From Larix kaempferi (lineage: Eukaryota; Streptophyta; Pinopsida; Pinales; Pinaceae), in NCBI GenBank assembly GCA_027924585.1, contig BSBM01000151.1:10139501-10203500 (forward strand): DNA of 64,000 nt. Direction: 5' to 3'. Position 1 is the stretch's first letter. The number at the start of each line of letters is the position of its first letter. Both the position numbers and the translations under genes were made by a program. Under the pieces are notes generated by a model that searched no databases, was not told the DNA's origin, and saw nothing but the letters and a program-made list of their open reading frames with translations. Shown here piece after piece: positions 10,650-22,424 of the stretch.

Positions 10650-12640
10650 TCCCAAATTTTGCTATGGTCCAAGACATAATTTTGGCCTAAGTCACCTAGG
10701 TTAAAATTATTAAATTGATGGTTAAGGGTGGAAATTTTCCCAAGTAAGATGTCCAAGGGTGTAATTGAAGATCAATTGGACTAAGGTGGGCCACCTGAAG
10801 ATATTAAATTCCCAATTTGAGTTGCTTGGGAGGATTAATAATTAATTGGGAAATAATGGAACTAGTCCTACAGTAGTTAGATATTTAATAATTTTAATGT
10901 TTGGAGTGCTTGTAATTATTTTAATTTTATTAATTATCATGAATAATTAAATTTTTTGCAAGTGGTGGTTCTCATGTGGCTAGGAGGGCACATGAGGATA
11001 AGGTGGGCCTCACCCACTCACTTGAGAAATGATAGAAATACAAAGAAAGCGGATAAAAGTAAGGTGACAGGGAAAAAAAAGGAAACTAGAAAAAACAATG
11101 AAAAGCAGGAAAGAGCATAAAGCAAGAAACTGAGAAAAGCAGGAAAGTACATAAAAGCATCCAGTTTTGAAAAGAAGGAAACATCCATAAAGCTAAGGAG
11201 GGCGCAATTCCTAAAAGCAGATGAAAATCACAAAGCAAGGAATGTTTTTAAAAGCAGGAAGGTTGCACAAAGCAATGATGTTTCTAATCTTCCTAAGGAA
11301 GGTGCAATCATCCACTCTCACATTCCAAGTTTCTTTTTCATGAAGCTATCCAGTATATAAAAGAATTCTATTGTGCTCCTCTCACAAATTTGGTCAATTA
11401 TCTTTTGCCTTGAGAGCTTTTGCTACTCAGAGTTGAGTGATGTGCATCAACCAATGCTTGGGAGATGAAACACAATACATTCATTGTTCTAGTTTGTCGA
11501 CGATTAGATCTAGAGACATGTAATGCTGATATAAATTCTTGAATCAGTCCATTATTGAAGAATCTAAGACATCCGGAGAGAGATCCTCAATTACAGTGCA
11601 ATTGGAGAGAGTTTTGTGAAGAGAATTACATCTCGAGGAGGTGGTCTATTTCAGTGAATGTGCCCTGAGAAACTCATGAATTCTAATGCACCCTCCATAT
11701 GCATATACCAGCTCTTATTTCATCCTTACTAAATATCCATTGCATAACTTCTCTTTCTTATCCACTTCTCATACTCATTCTCTCAAGTTTTGTAATATTT
11801 CTCTAGCATTGGAGTCCTTGAAGATCTGATGGTTGAAAGTCCTTTAATTTTCTGTTCAGGATCCTCAATTTCGATTTGCTACTGTTAATAAATTAATTTC
11901 AGATACCTGACATACTTTATAAGTGAATTTTGTAATCTCTAGAGGTAGTTTGAATCACACAATTCCAAGACTAGCTCTTTAATCACTTTTTCTTGACTAG
12001 TTTTACCATTTTTGTAATTCGGAGCTATGTATGAGTCAGTTTTATGTTCTGATGGTCATTTGTGAATACTGAGACCTTATTAATCATATCCAACCATTTC
12101 CACGAGGATTTGAAGGCCTCTCATCCTATTTTTAAGAACTTGGAAAACTACTAATTGAGCAGTCCATGATAGCGCCCTTAACTCTTTGGTTTCCAAACTC
12201 AACCAGAACCTCCCAAATTCTTTGAAGATCTTGTAAAAAACTTAATTATGAGGTTAATATCTAATAAAATCCATTTGGTTTCTTTAGTTGTAATCCAATG
12301 AGTTTAGTATGCATATGCTGGTGTGCCCAGGAAGCCTTGGAGTAGACCTCAGCAACAACTGTTGTTGAAATGTAAATGGCCCTAGTACCTTGGGCATAGG
12401 ACTCATAAGATATCCCTGAAACTGATATGTTTGATTCTGCAAATTCTCCCATACATTTGGCATATCCTAAATATCCCAAATACATAATCTTGGATTCATT
12501 TTATTATGCCCTAGACCAGCTCTTTTTACAACTAGTTTTGTTCACTAGTTTCTATTCGTGAGAATTGTGTTACGGGTCTTTAATTTTGGATAATTCATCT
12601 ACAACCTGATCAGGGGTATTAAACAAGCTTAGATACAATT
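10650..12640. other. unassigned region with one LTR-like promoter
   Basis: No coding domain was recognised. A TATATAAAAG box near 11,353, followed by CTCCTCTCACAA and a leader-like stretch, resembles an LTR U3/R junction on the plus strand, but I could not find TG...CA ends or a partner copy. Confidence 0.3.
11040..11275 (+). repeat. purine-rich AAAGCAGGAAA reiteration
   Basis: AAAAGCAGGAAAG-like blocks recur about every 30-50 bp (for example AAAGCAGGAAAGAGCATAAAG, then GAAAAGCAGGAAAGTACATAA, and AAAAGCAGGAAGGTTGC). It is a degenerate simple array without clean unit boundaries. Confidence 0.5.
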
Positions 12641-13440
12641 GGTGTAGTTAGTGTTTTCACACCAACATGTGTTGAAAAGCACCTACTAAGACTTGGGGAA
12701 ATCTTAGTAGCAGTTCAAATGGAAAGAAAAATAAACTAGCTAAACCTAGTAAATAACAGTAAAATAAAATCTAAACTACGTAAATCATGTGCATAGAAAA
12801 TAAATCTAAGCTAATTTTTTTGAAAAAAAATTCACAAACTGAGGGTAAAAGAAAGAAATTTTTTTATTTTTTTATTATGTAAAAAAATGAGGTTTTTATA
12901 GTAAACCAAAGAATAGGGCCTCAAAATAGTGTTTACGGGGGCCTTTCAGTTCTCTAAAGTAGCAGGTCCTTGGTCTCCGAGTAGTCTGGTGCTCTCCAAC
13001 CACATGTCAAAAGGTAGGGAAATCTCCAAAGGTGAAGCAAGGAGGCTCAAAAGGGGCTTCAATGGTTTTGGTAGAAATTTTGGCAGAGTGACGGTAAGAA
13101 AATGTATGGAGAGAATGTGTGTGAAATGAGGGACTTTCATCATTAATGTGTATGAAAATGGCCCTATGTATTAGCCCATGGTATTAGGTGGCCCTTGGTA
13201 TTGGCCTGTGGTATTGGGTGGCATTTACGGTTTTCCTACTCTTAACTTTTTGAATGTTTTTCCCCTTTTTTATTTTATTTTTTATTTTTTTGTGGAATCA
13301 TCCATATTTTGGGGATTTTTCCTTCTTTTTGGGGGGAATATGCCACATTTCCCTATTTTATGGACAGGGAAATATCTATAAATAATAATTATGAGCCAAT
13401 TTGGGTCTTTAACTTTAGGATTTTGGGCAAGTGAAGGTTT
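12641..13440. other. unassigned DNA
   Basis: No coding family signature was seen. A small reiteration around 13,170-13,220 repeats GTATTAGGTGGC / GTATTGGCCTGTG / GTATTGGGTGGC. T-rich tracts lie at 13,255-13,340. Confidence 0.3.
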
Positions 13441-14675
13441 AATGTGGGAAAACTGAAGAATAGGATGATGTGACTAGGGGATGATTATGGTATGCAAGGT
13501 TTTCGCATTAACGTAATGCCCCTTGATGTGTGAGGGAAGGATCTCATCATATGATCGATAGACATCATCTATTCTTTCTTTTCCAGGATAATATATATGA
13601 CAGTGGTATAGAGAACAAAGGATGCAGTGGAGTGTAGAACAAGCTCTTCGTCTGGAGTATAAGGGCCAAATTTGTAGATACAACATTCAAAGTGGATGAG
13701 GTACATATACTATCAAATAAATAAACGAGGTGGGAATACCCATGCTTGTATCAATGTCTCAAGATATAAAAATAGAACTTGGACCAAAGGGGACCTGATC
13801 AATATCAATACATGGATAACTGTTGTGTACATCATAAGTGTCCAAGATGGAATCAAGGATGGAATGTAATCATGGTCCAACCATGGAGGATCTGAAGAAC
13901 TGAAACTAGAAAAAATGGCATCCTTTCTATAAAATTCATTGGGACTTTCCCCTTCATTCTAGAATTCTCTCTAAAAAATAGTAATAAATTTCGAATTATT
14001 GGAGAGAATAATTATTCATGACACATCAACTCCCTCTCTAATGTTATTTTTGACCAATTTGAACCTTATAATTCCTTGACAATTCGAATTAGAGATGCTT
14101 CCCTTGATTTGGGGGAAGTTACAACTACCTTGTGGGCCCCTCTTCCCTCGTGCGCCCCCTTAGCTAAATTTAGGGCCTGGCTTGTCATAGATTGTCATAG
14201 ATGCTATCATAGGTCGTCATAGATGTTGTCATATATTCCTTGGGGCTTACAGTTCACAATGGCACCCTCCTCAACTATTTTTATCCCGATGCTTCTTCAT
14301 GAGATTCCTTGGGAGTTAATCTTCCCTAAGTGCGCCCTTCCTTGACTATTTTTATCCCGGGTAGTTACAACTCATAAGATTCCTTTATGATTGGATTCCT
14401 TCCACCTTGGATGGGAGTTACACCTCATATGGGGACCATTCATCCTCCTATGCGCCCTCCTTTTCTGATTAGACCATTTCCACCTCATTTATGAATTTTG
14501 GCCATTATTATTAGAAAATTATGACCCACATTACCCCTTCTTGATTTAAATTTTAATTTGCATAGTGATTATAGGCCCAAATAATACCCTAGTCAAATTA
14601 ATTTCCACTCGAACCTATGGGAATCAAATAGGTTATTGGAAAGTACAATGGATAAATTATGGATGGGACATTACA
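13440..14675 (-). mobile_element. 3' LTR region of minus-strand chromovirus
   Basis: The minus strand begins TGTAATGTCCC at 14,675, immediately after a polypurine tract, which fixes the LTR 5' edge. TGTAATGTCCC is also the start of the LTR at 59,124. The far end is not defined: the part visible of the opposite LTR (19,319-19,560) is not found here by eye, so this LTR is truncated or rearranged, and the left limit is approximate. Confidence 0.6.
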
Positions 14676-14690
14676 GTCCTCCTTTCCTAA
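14676..14690 (-). other. polypurine tract of chromovirus
   Basis: The minus strand reads TTAGGAAAGGAGGAC directly before TGTAATGTCCC. Confidence 0.75.
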
Positions 14691-15900
14691 GATTGCTTGT
14701 CCTCAAGAAATTGCAAATCCGGGTGTTGTAGTATTTGTTCACATTCCCAGGTAGCATCTTCACTAGGTAGATCCTTCCACTAAACAAGGCACTCTTGGAT
14801 GGTTTTGTTTCTAAAATTTCTTTCTCTCACTTGTAAAAATATTTTCAGAATCAATATAATTTTTCCTTCACCATCTAATGGAGGAAGCTCTCTCAAAATT
14901 GTCACCTATTGGCCAACTTCTTTCTTAAGATATGAAACATGGAACACATTATGGATCTTGGTTCCTTGTGGCAGATCCAACTCATATCCTACTTCTCCAA
15001 CTCTCTGCACAATTTTTTATGGCCCATAGAACCAAGGATTCAATTTTCTAGCCCCTTTCCCTTTGAGAGATGACTTTTTCTATGGTTGCAACCTCAAGTA
15101 TACCAAATCATCCACCTGAAAACTGCGCTCCGTTCTATTATGGTTTGCATATAATTTTTGTTGATTTTGAGTTATCTGTAAGTTTTATTTGAGTTTTTTT
15201 GGAATGTATTGACTTTCTTGAATCTAACTTTTTCCTTAGGTGCTCTACTATATCCAAAAAATCTATGAAAAAAAGTAGGAGCTTCATAACAATACAATGC
15301 TTTAAATGGAGACATACCAATGGACATTTGGTAAGTTGTATTGCAACAATGTTCACCCAAATGCAACCATTTAATCCATGATTTTTGCTGCACTATCACA
15401 TAATTTCTCAGATATCCTTCTAGACACTGGTTTAATATCTATGTTTTTCCATTAGTTTAGGGGTGGCATCTAGTACTGAGATTTAAATCTATCCCTACCA
15501 ATTTGAATAGTTCTTGTTAAAAAGCTCCTGTAAACTTGCTATCTCTATCACTAACAATAGTTTTTGGCAAACCATGCAATCTGAAAACTTCTCTAAATAA
15601 TAAATCATCCACTTTTGTAGCTTTACAATTAGATGGAGTAACAAATAAATGAGAAAATTTAGTGAGTCTATCCACTACTACATATATACAATCTCTGCCT
15701 TGTACCTTGGGCAATCTAGTGATGAAGTCCATTGAGATGCTTTCCCACTTTTGTTTCGAAATGGGTAGAGGTTGTAGTAGACCAGCAAGATGTGTGTGCT
15801 CTATTTTATTCTGCTAACATGAGCTGCATTCCTTCACATTATTCAATACATCATTTTTTAGGCCTTTCCAAGTGAACCTCTATCTTATCCACCTATATGT
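14691..15900 (-). pseudogene. chromovirus integrase with chromodomain-like tail
   Basis: Read on the minus strand from 15,900: QNKIEHTHLAGLLQPLPI (after the zinc-binding part), WESISMDFITRLPKVQGRDC, VVVDRLTKFSHLF with the first catalytic Asp, TIVSDRDSKFTGAF with the second. The segment that should carry the catalytic Glu (about 15,400-15,500) is disrupted. IKWLHLGEHCCNTTY and MSIGMSPFKALYCYEAP follow, then a linker (LSKGKGLEN..ILGSMGH) and, near 14,700-14,830, NKTIQECLV.WKDLPSEDATWE and QILQHPDLQFLEDKQ. The last part has the W-x-x-L-x-x-x-x-A-T-W-E pattern of the chromodomain in Tekay/Del-like plant chromoviruses, which directs integration to heterochromatin. Many stops and shifts. Confidence 0.85.
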
Positions 15901-15959
15901 TTTCAAGTATATAGGGTGGCCTACTAGTGGGGAGTTAGGAGATGCTTCCATAATATTTT

Positions 15960-17520
15960 GCTTCAAGGATGATTCAGGAAACAAGTAAATTATGTCCTTA
16001 TAGTAGATGACCCCATCGATGACTTTGTACTAGTCATCCTATATCAATCTATCCAACACCTCATAGGAATTTTTTTTTAGAGTATTCTACCAAACGTTGA
16101 GCCTTCCAATCTGTTGAAATTTCCATCAAAGAGATGGATGGTTTTCGAGAAAGAGCATATGCTACAAAATCCTTATTACCTTTCATGTACTCTATGTCAA
16201 ATTCATAGGATTGTACTTTGCTGACCCACTTTTTTTTCCTATCATTCAGCTCCTTTTGAGTTAGAAAATGCATCAAACTGTTGTGACCTGTTTTGACCAC
16301 AAACCTGTTGCCCCCTAAATATTGTCAGAATTTGGCCAAGGCATGCATAATGGCCAACATCGCTTTGGAATAAATATATTAGTGGCACTCATGGGGATGG
16401 AAATTTATGCTTTCAAAGGCAATATGATGTTGATTTTGTATTAGGACAACTCCAATTCCTTCTCCAGAAGCAACACATTCAAGCACAAAAGGCTAAGTGA
16501 AATCTGGTAAAGCAAGGACCAGACAAATACTCATCACTTTCTTCATTCTTTTGAAATATTCCTCAGCTTCCTTTTTCCAACAAAAGGCTCCCTTCTTTGT
16601 GAGATCAGTCAAAGGGGATGACAACTGTGAGAATCCTTTTACAAACCTCCTATAGTATGCACAAATTCCAATAAATCCCCTCAACTCTATCACATTTTTG
16701 GGATTTGGTCAATCAAGGATGGCCTATATTTTATCCATACGAAGCTTAAATCCATCTTGTCCAATCACATGATGAAGATACAACATCTTAGTCATCCCAA
16801 AACCACATTTGGACAGCTTTGCATACAGTGATTGTTGTGCGAAAATATTTAGGACAACTTCCAAATGATGCAAATGTTCCTCCCATGTCTTGCTATAAAT
16901 CAAAATATCATAAAAAAATACTCAAACTTACACAGCTGCTTGCTAAATATTTTTTTCATGCAAGATTGGAATGTGCATTAGTTAAGTCAAAAGGCATGAC
17001 TAGGAATTCAAAATGACCATAATGACAGCGGAAGGCTATCTTTTGCACATATTATTCCCTCATTCGAATATGATGATATCTAGAGAAGAGATCAATCTTG
17101 GAAAAGAACTTGGCCCCATGAAGTTCATCCATCAACTCATCAATACAGGGAATGAGGTACCAGTTCTTGATAGTCTTCTTGTTCAAGGCCCTATAATCTA
17201 TGCACATTCTCATTGTTCCATCTTCTTCACCAGGACCACTAAAGATGCAAATGGACTTGAATTGGCCTTATGAGTCCCAACTCAAGGAGTTATTTTATGG
17301 CCCTTTCGATTTCATATTTGAACCTCTTGGGGTGCTTGTATGGTTGGGTGATGATGGGATGAGTTCCCACCTCCAATTCTATGTTGTGCATACCATGAGG
17401 AAGGTCTCCAAAAACATTATCATGCTTATGTAAAAAATTCCTTATGTCTTTCAGATACTGAGAGGTATCCATTGTAGGATTCTTAACTGTGACCAAACAT
17501 TCTACTTACCATTCTATATC
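15960..17520 (-). pseudogene. chromovirus reverse transcriptase and RNase H
   Basis: Minus strand. The RT start is seen as DNVFGDLPHG and PYKHPKRFKYEIERAIK (17,290-17,440). The middle is frameshifted (CRIDYRALN-like and [13 protein letters not shown]-like segments in different frames), then DILIYSKTWEEHLHHLEVVL at 16,850-16,910. The catalytic FDDILIYS is FYDILIYS here, so the first Asp is Tyr. ELRGFIGICAYYRRFVKGFS and FCWKKEAEEYF follow (16,550-16,690). RNase H: VVKTGHNSLMHFLTQKELND, KKWVSKVQSYEFDIEYMKG, then VAYALSRKPS, where VADALSR is usual. The catalytic substitutions and stops exclude activity. Confidence 0.9.
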
Positions 17521-17559
17521 TCCATGCCTCATGATAGATCTCATACTATGTACTGAAAC

Positions 17560-18015
17560 CGCATTGTTGGGATAAGTGTCCATATGCCTTAAGTTCACTT
17601 GCTTCCCTTCATGCCCTTTAAAGCTCATTTTGGGAACTTGATAGTTCATGGTATGTTACCAAATGGAAAAAAACCATTGTACTCCCGAGACTAAGTTTGT
17701 ATTAGCTGGGATGATGACAATGAATCCATCAAATGTTTGATTAGGTAGGTTCCTTCTCTTACCAACACTGTTACTCTTTGACCGTGCACCACTCCCTTGA
17801 ATCCGAGGGTGTGAAATCAAGGAACTCCACCAGATAGTGCAACAATGACACTCTTTCCGGACTCAGGTTGGGGATGCTCCTCTTCTACTATCTCGTACCC
17901 ATCTTCATGTATTGGATCCTCCTCCTCACCATCCTCATCTTCTTCACTATCAGAGAAGACTTCTATGTAGTAGGGCTTCCCTTTTTCATACTTGTGGCCT
18001 GGAACCCAAGGCTCT
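17560..18015 (-). pseudogene. chromovirus protease remnant
   Basis: The minus strand shows an acidic linker (FSDSEEDEDGEEEDP), then GKSVIVALSGGVP, FKGVVHGQRVTVLV and a segment REGTYLIKH where the active site is expected. The canonical D-G-G-A or D-S-G-A triad is lost (VREG). The position between gag knuckle and RT and the GVVHGQRVTVLV pattern support an aspartic protease that matures the polyprotein. Confidence 0.65.
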
Positions 18016-19206
18016 TAGCATGTGAAACACAACTTCTTCCTCTTTAGCTCATCTCATATATTGATATCATTCTTGTTTTTCCAGTTCGAATCCTTTTGGG
18101 AAGGATTCATATCCTTGAAATTGGTTGAAAAGTTTGTTTTGGGGGGGGATTTGGTTTTAGGAATGGCATTCTGAAGATCCCTAGTATGAATTATGGCATC
18201 TTGCAATGTTGTAGGTATGTAATCCTTCACTAATCCTCTTAATGGATCTACTAGTCCTTCTCTAAAATGCAGTACTATATGAGCCTTTAAGATGTCTACG
18301 ACCATCACTGTAATATTTTCAAAATATGAAATATAGGCCTTCGATGTGCCTATCTACTTCAATTGGGCCAACTCTTTGAAAGGCATCTCTGGATATTTTC
18401 TATCAAATCTATCTATGATCCTCCTTGTAAAATATTTATAGGTTGTGATATTGGCATGACCCAAGGTTCTCATACCATGGTACCACCAATCATTCGTTTC
18501 TCCTTATAGATGTATGGTATCCATTTTAATGGAATATACTTATGCCATGGGATTCAGGTAGAAGTATGTATCAAGTTTATGCACCCAAGATCTGGCAGTG
18601 AATTTGGAAGACCCATCAAAACTTGGAAGAGTGATCTTTCCAAGGGTGCGTTGCAACTCAAAATTCTGAACATGCACTTTATTGAATTCGTTTGGTTTGT
18701 TTTGGTCCTTCATAGGAAGACATGGTTGCCTTGAAATATGCACGTATTACCCTATACTCCTTTAAATAAGCCTCCAAGGACTCATCTTGTTCATTTGGCA
18801 TTACTGCTCCCACTGACTGTGGTTCTAGGAACTTTGGCATTGTGGGTCTAAGTGGGTATTTTTACTCAAATGGGAAGTTATGTGGACTAGTTTGAGAGAA
18901 AATTTGTTCCCCATGAGGTTTCATGGGGTTCTTGTCTCCATCATGAGAATCACTGCAACTTCCTTCACCATTTTTGTTTCTGAAAGCATAAGCTATCAGT
19001 TTACCCATAAACTCCCTTGTATCTTCTTGACTTTTCCTAGCACTCTCTTGACCCCTGGCCAATCTATCTAAGGTTTCCAAAAGGCCTTTCATGAACAAAT
19101 ACTCCTTCTCCTTACTAGTGACTTTTCCGGAAATAGTCTCCATACTCTTCTTTGTCCTTAGTTCTTCTTGAATTACACCTTCAGCAGAATTCAGTTCCTC
19201 TTCCAA
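18016..19206 (-). pseudogene. chromovirus gag with degenerate CCHC knuckle
   Basis: Structural protein of the virus-like particle. Minus strand: an acidic N-terminal part (18,862-19,206) with KEKEYLFMKGLLETLDRLAR; LPSFDGSSKFTARSWVHKLD and TYFYLNPM (18,540-18,650), typical of the Retrotrans_gag domain start; IDRFDRKYPEMPFKELAQLK, then VLHFREGLVDPLRGLV (18,200-18,440). The zinc knuckle reads LCFTC, then a stop, then EPWVPGHKYEKGK near 18,015-18,050: the last Cys is Tyr. Several stops and shifts separate these pieces. Confidence 0.85.
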
Positions 19207-19302
19207 CCAAATATTTTCTTTGCTTTTATGTCTACTAGAGGTGATATTTTACAGATCCTGGTGACTCATTTATCTTCTTCAAAGACCACAACTGTCAATA
19301 AT

Positions 19303-19317
19303 CATGCTCTTATACCA
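19303..19317 (-). other. primer binding site (tRNA-Met type)
   Basis: The minus strand reads TGGTATAAGAGCATG, one base from the common TGGTATCAGAGC complementary to initiator tRNA-Met 3' end. It lies directly after an LTR end, GGGTATATTATA. Confidence 0.7.
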
Positions 19318-19318
19318 C

Positions 19319-19560
19319 TATAATATACCCAACTCGGATTAGGAGAAGCTAGATCGAATTTGGGCATAATTTTCCTAAGGGTTTCAAAAATTTCCTAACA
19401 TCTATTAATCAGATCAAACCCTTTCCTAATAGCTCCAAATTTACCTTAACACTCCCAAATCATACCCAAAAAGTCACTAACATATATTAGAGAACTTTTA
19501 TGAAATTTTTACACACATTACATGAAGTTTGTGGGATTAGGGACACGAATTCGAGACGTC
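19319..19560 (-). mobile_element. 5' LTR remnant of chromovirus
   Basis: On the minus strand this stretch ends GGGTATATTATA, a decayed form of the GGGTACATTACA end seen in the LTR at 59,124-60,440. No TGTAATGTCCC start was found upstream, so only the U5-side part seems to survive. The outer limit is approximate. Confidence 0.5.
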
Positions 19561-21100
19561 TAAGGACGTTTCGATGCATGACATGCTGGCTCATCACTAC
19601 TATGGGACTACATGGGTGCAGGAATCCTACATCGTGATTTTTGACATTGAGATCCTTGAGACTCAAATGGTTGCAGCAGTGGTGGTGTGGGTCCTAGGAT
19701 CCAGTGGGCCACATAGGATCTCGGTCGGGAAACAAATGTTAGTGGAGTGGGTACTGGTAGGTACCTATTTTGGTTGGGATCAGATGTACCTGACGGTGGT
19801 TCGGTGGGCATCGAATTAGGTGAGCTTAGTGGGAGGTGGCCTTTGCTTCCCATCCTTTTTATGCTCATTCTTCTTTGAGTGCATGTCGATCCTATGACTG
19901 CACATACCAGTGCATGACTGTGGGCATATGGATCTTAGGATGAGGTGATGGGGAGAGATGATAATTCGGGAGGGAGGTGGATTAGTGGGAAGTTTGTTCA
20001 CTCAGGAGTTATTAACTAAGTGACGCCAATTATCAGTAGTGATTAAGGACTACCCATACATTGGTATGGAATTCCAGGGAGATGCAGAGCTACCTCGACC
20101 TCCAGGTCAGGTCTAGGGATCCAGCGGTATACATGCAATGGTTTAGTTTGTATCGCCATGCTTTAAATTGTTAGTATAAATGGTTGCTAGAGGTTTTTAT
20201 ATGGTGATGATACTGATGACTAGTCATGTGTGTGTGCATATATTGGACCAGTTCCATCATTGGGATATCGGGGGCGCAGGGGGAAAGTGGAGGGTATAGA
20301 CCCTCTAGCCTATGGGCATTGATGGAATCATAGAACTGATGCTAAAATAGACTCACTACATAGTGGGATCAATTAACTACCAGATGGATTCATGGATGAT
20401 GAGTAGAAGTATTTGGAAAAGGATATGACCACCATTTGTTACCAGGAACCTTTTGAGTGGAGGTCCATCATGCGGAAAATCACTATAGCTACTGAGTTTG
20501 TGAGAGCTATGGCACGGGGAAATGTGACCCTAGATGAGGATGAGGGAACCAATGTGGATACTGAGGAGGATGAGTAAGAGGAATCTGATGACTAGTTGAC
20601 AGCTTATGGAGTTTTCCCCCAATGTTATGGGCATGGGGATTTTGGATTGATGTACTTGGTTATTTTTGTCAAGGAAGATCTTGGGGCTCCTCTTATGTAG
20701 ACATGCCTATGTTATTTTTGGATGTTATGACATTATATACATATGGACGTGGATGCACTTTTGCGATTTTTATGTTTATGAGCCTTTTACGTCATGACGA
20801 TGCTTATTCTATGTGTATATATATGTGGATGCAACAATGATACGGTGGTCAAAATACCAATTACTGCATCATATTCATCCTAGTTATTGGTGGTCGCACC
20901 GACACACACTCCATCGAGATGAAGCAACTCATGTGAAGGGGATAATATGATCCATGCGACCAAGGAGAGGTTTGGGAAACACCTACTTACGTCGTCGATA
21001 AAACCAACGTGAACAAAGGGAACATGATCCATTTGATAACAATCAAGGAAACAAACCATAAGTATCATGCATAAAAAATGTGAAAAATAAAAAGTGATAA
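19561..21100. other. unassigned, some broken protein-like reading
   Basis: On the plus strand near 20,030-20,600 there are protein-like runs (for example DYPYIGMEFQGDAELPRPPG) broken by stops, with no family I recognise. Acidic GATGAGGATGAGG motifs lie near 20,535. No LTR ends were found. Confidence 0.25.
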
Positions 21101-21109
21101 AACTATACA

Positions 21110-21570
21110 AACTGAACAATGGGTTCGGGGAGATCGGGCACAAAATCTCTTAAGGTACAATCCATGACGGGGGTTGTTCAAGAAACGACCTTAGGAATCA
21201 ACTAAGATGTATGCCCCCTTACTGAGGCAGTGTTTGATGACGTATGGTCCCTACCACATAGGTTTGAACTCCCCCCTTCCATGCTTATCATGGGATTGAT
21301 CATAAACTAGGACAAGATCCCCCTCTTGAAAGGTGTGTGGATGGACTCGAGTGTCATAATGGGCCTTGGAACGATGCTTGGTAGCCTCAATCATCTGCAT
21401 GGGATCCCAACAGCATTCATCCGCCTATTGAAGTGTGAGCAAGAATATCTCTAAGGGATGGGTATCTAGTAAATGTTCGACAGCTATGTGCAAGGCTAGG
21501 ATCTGACACTTAATGGGGAGGACAGACTCCACACCGTGGCTAGCTTCAAGAGGTATTCTACTCTCTTCCT
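21110..21570 (-). pseudogene. Ty3/gypsy integrase C-terminus (pol end)
   Basis: Minus strand from 21,570: PLEASHGVESVLPIKCQI and LAVEHLLDTHPLE-like text, then MQMIEATKHRSKAHYDTRVH, GDLVLVYDQSHDKHGRGEFK, GPYVIKHCLSKGAYILVD and NPRHGLYLKRFCA at about 21,140. This is the usual order at the C-terminus of plant gypsy polyproteins (SPYELVYG-like block, KAHYD, FK-x-W-x-GPY, GLYLKRF). It has two or more stops. The catalytic core is absent: sequence above 21,580 does not match, so the fragment is truncated. Confidence 0.8.
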
Positions 21571-21639
21571 CCCTTCTATTTTCTTGAAAATTACTTAGAA
21601 ATATCAAAGGAATGAATGAGTATTGCATGTATTTATGTC

Positions 21640-22403
21640 ATTGAATCTCACCAAGTTCATAGTAAGATAGTTAATTAGTGTAGACACATCCCTACTACTA
21701 TTTATATCAGCAGTGTGCCTCAAAAAAATTAAAAAATATAAAAAACCTCGAAAAATGGGTAGTTTTGGGTGGTTTTTGGAACTTCCTCCTCAATTACAAC
21801 CGCTCCCTCCTCGACCTAACCTTCTTCTTCCACCATAAAAGAGAGGGAGAGGGTCCATGAATGGGACTCTTAGCCCAAGTAATGTTATGCTGGAGAGATT
21901 TTTACTCCCTTCCTCCATGAATTGTGCCCTAGTTGATAAGAGGTTGTTGGGATTCTTGGAGGAGAGAAGCAAGAGATCTAGAATTGAAGGTTTCATGAGG
22001 TGCATGAATTGAAGGAAGATAATATTATGTACTTGATTCATTCATTAATGAAACAATAGAGATTCTTTCATTTCCAGACAACTGTGTATATGTTTATCTC
22101 ATATTTGTTTGCATATTGATGCTTATTAGATCATTATTTTATGTTCTTTTGAATGTCAAATATGTATTTGCAGTCAAATGTGTTTGAGGAAGGTATTTGA
22201 AGTGGTTTTGCAGGTTATTGGGTTGTATATCAAGAGGAAAGATCAGGGAGAAGTCTAGGATAAACATTTAGTAGTAAGGTAAATGTCTTCTTTACTCAAA
22301 GCCCTTGCTTATTTTGGTTATTGCAGAATCCTAGATACCCATTCTTTCAAAACCTAGTATGTTGGTGGCCTCACCCCAACCATAGGAATTTTCCCTAACA
22401 ACA
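21640..22403 (+). mobile_element. 5' LTR (3' part) of gypsy element A
   Basis: The right end ...CCCTAACAACA precedes a primer-site-like motif at 22,408. The stretch before it is T-rich leader-like DNA. The LTR start was not located, so the left limit is only a guess. Confidence 0.4.
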
Positions 22404-22407
22404 GAAT

Positions 22408-22424
22408 TGGTGAATCCACTGGGG
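22408..22424 (+). other. primer binding site of element A (non-Met type)
   Basis: TGGTGAATCCACTGGGG follows the LTR end after a short spacer. The core GA(A/C)TCCACTGGG is shared with sites at 44,695-44,710 (minus) and, shortened, at 40,455-40,467 (minus). The tRNA is not identified here. Confidence 0.55.

Noticed and set aside
10650-12640. Possible complete LTR around the TATATAAAAG box
   Set aside because: No TG...CA ends, primer site, purine tract or second copy could be found.
20030-20600. Possible transposase-like reading on the plus strand
   Set aside because: Protein-like runs are short and stop-ridden, and I could not match any catalytic motif.
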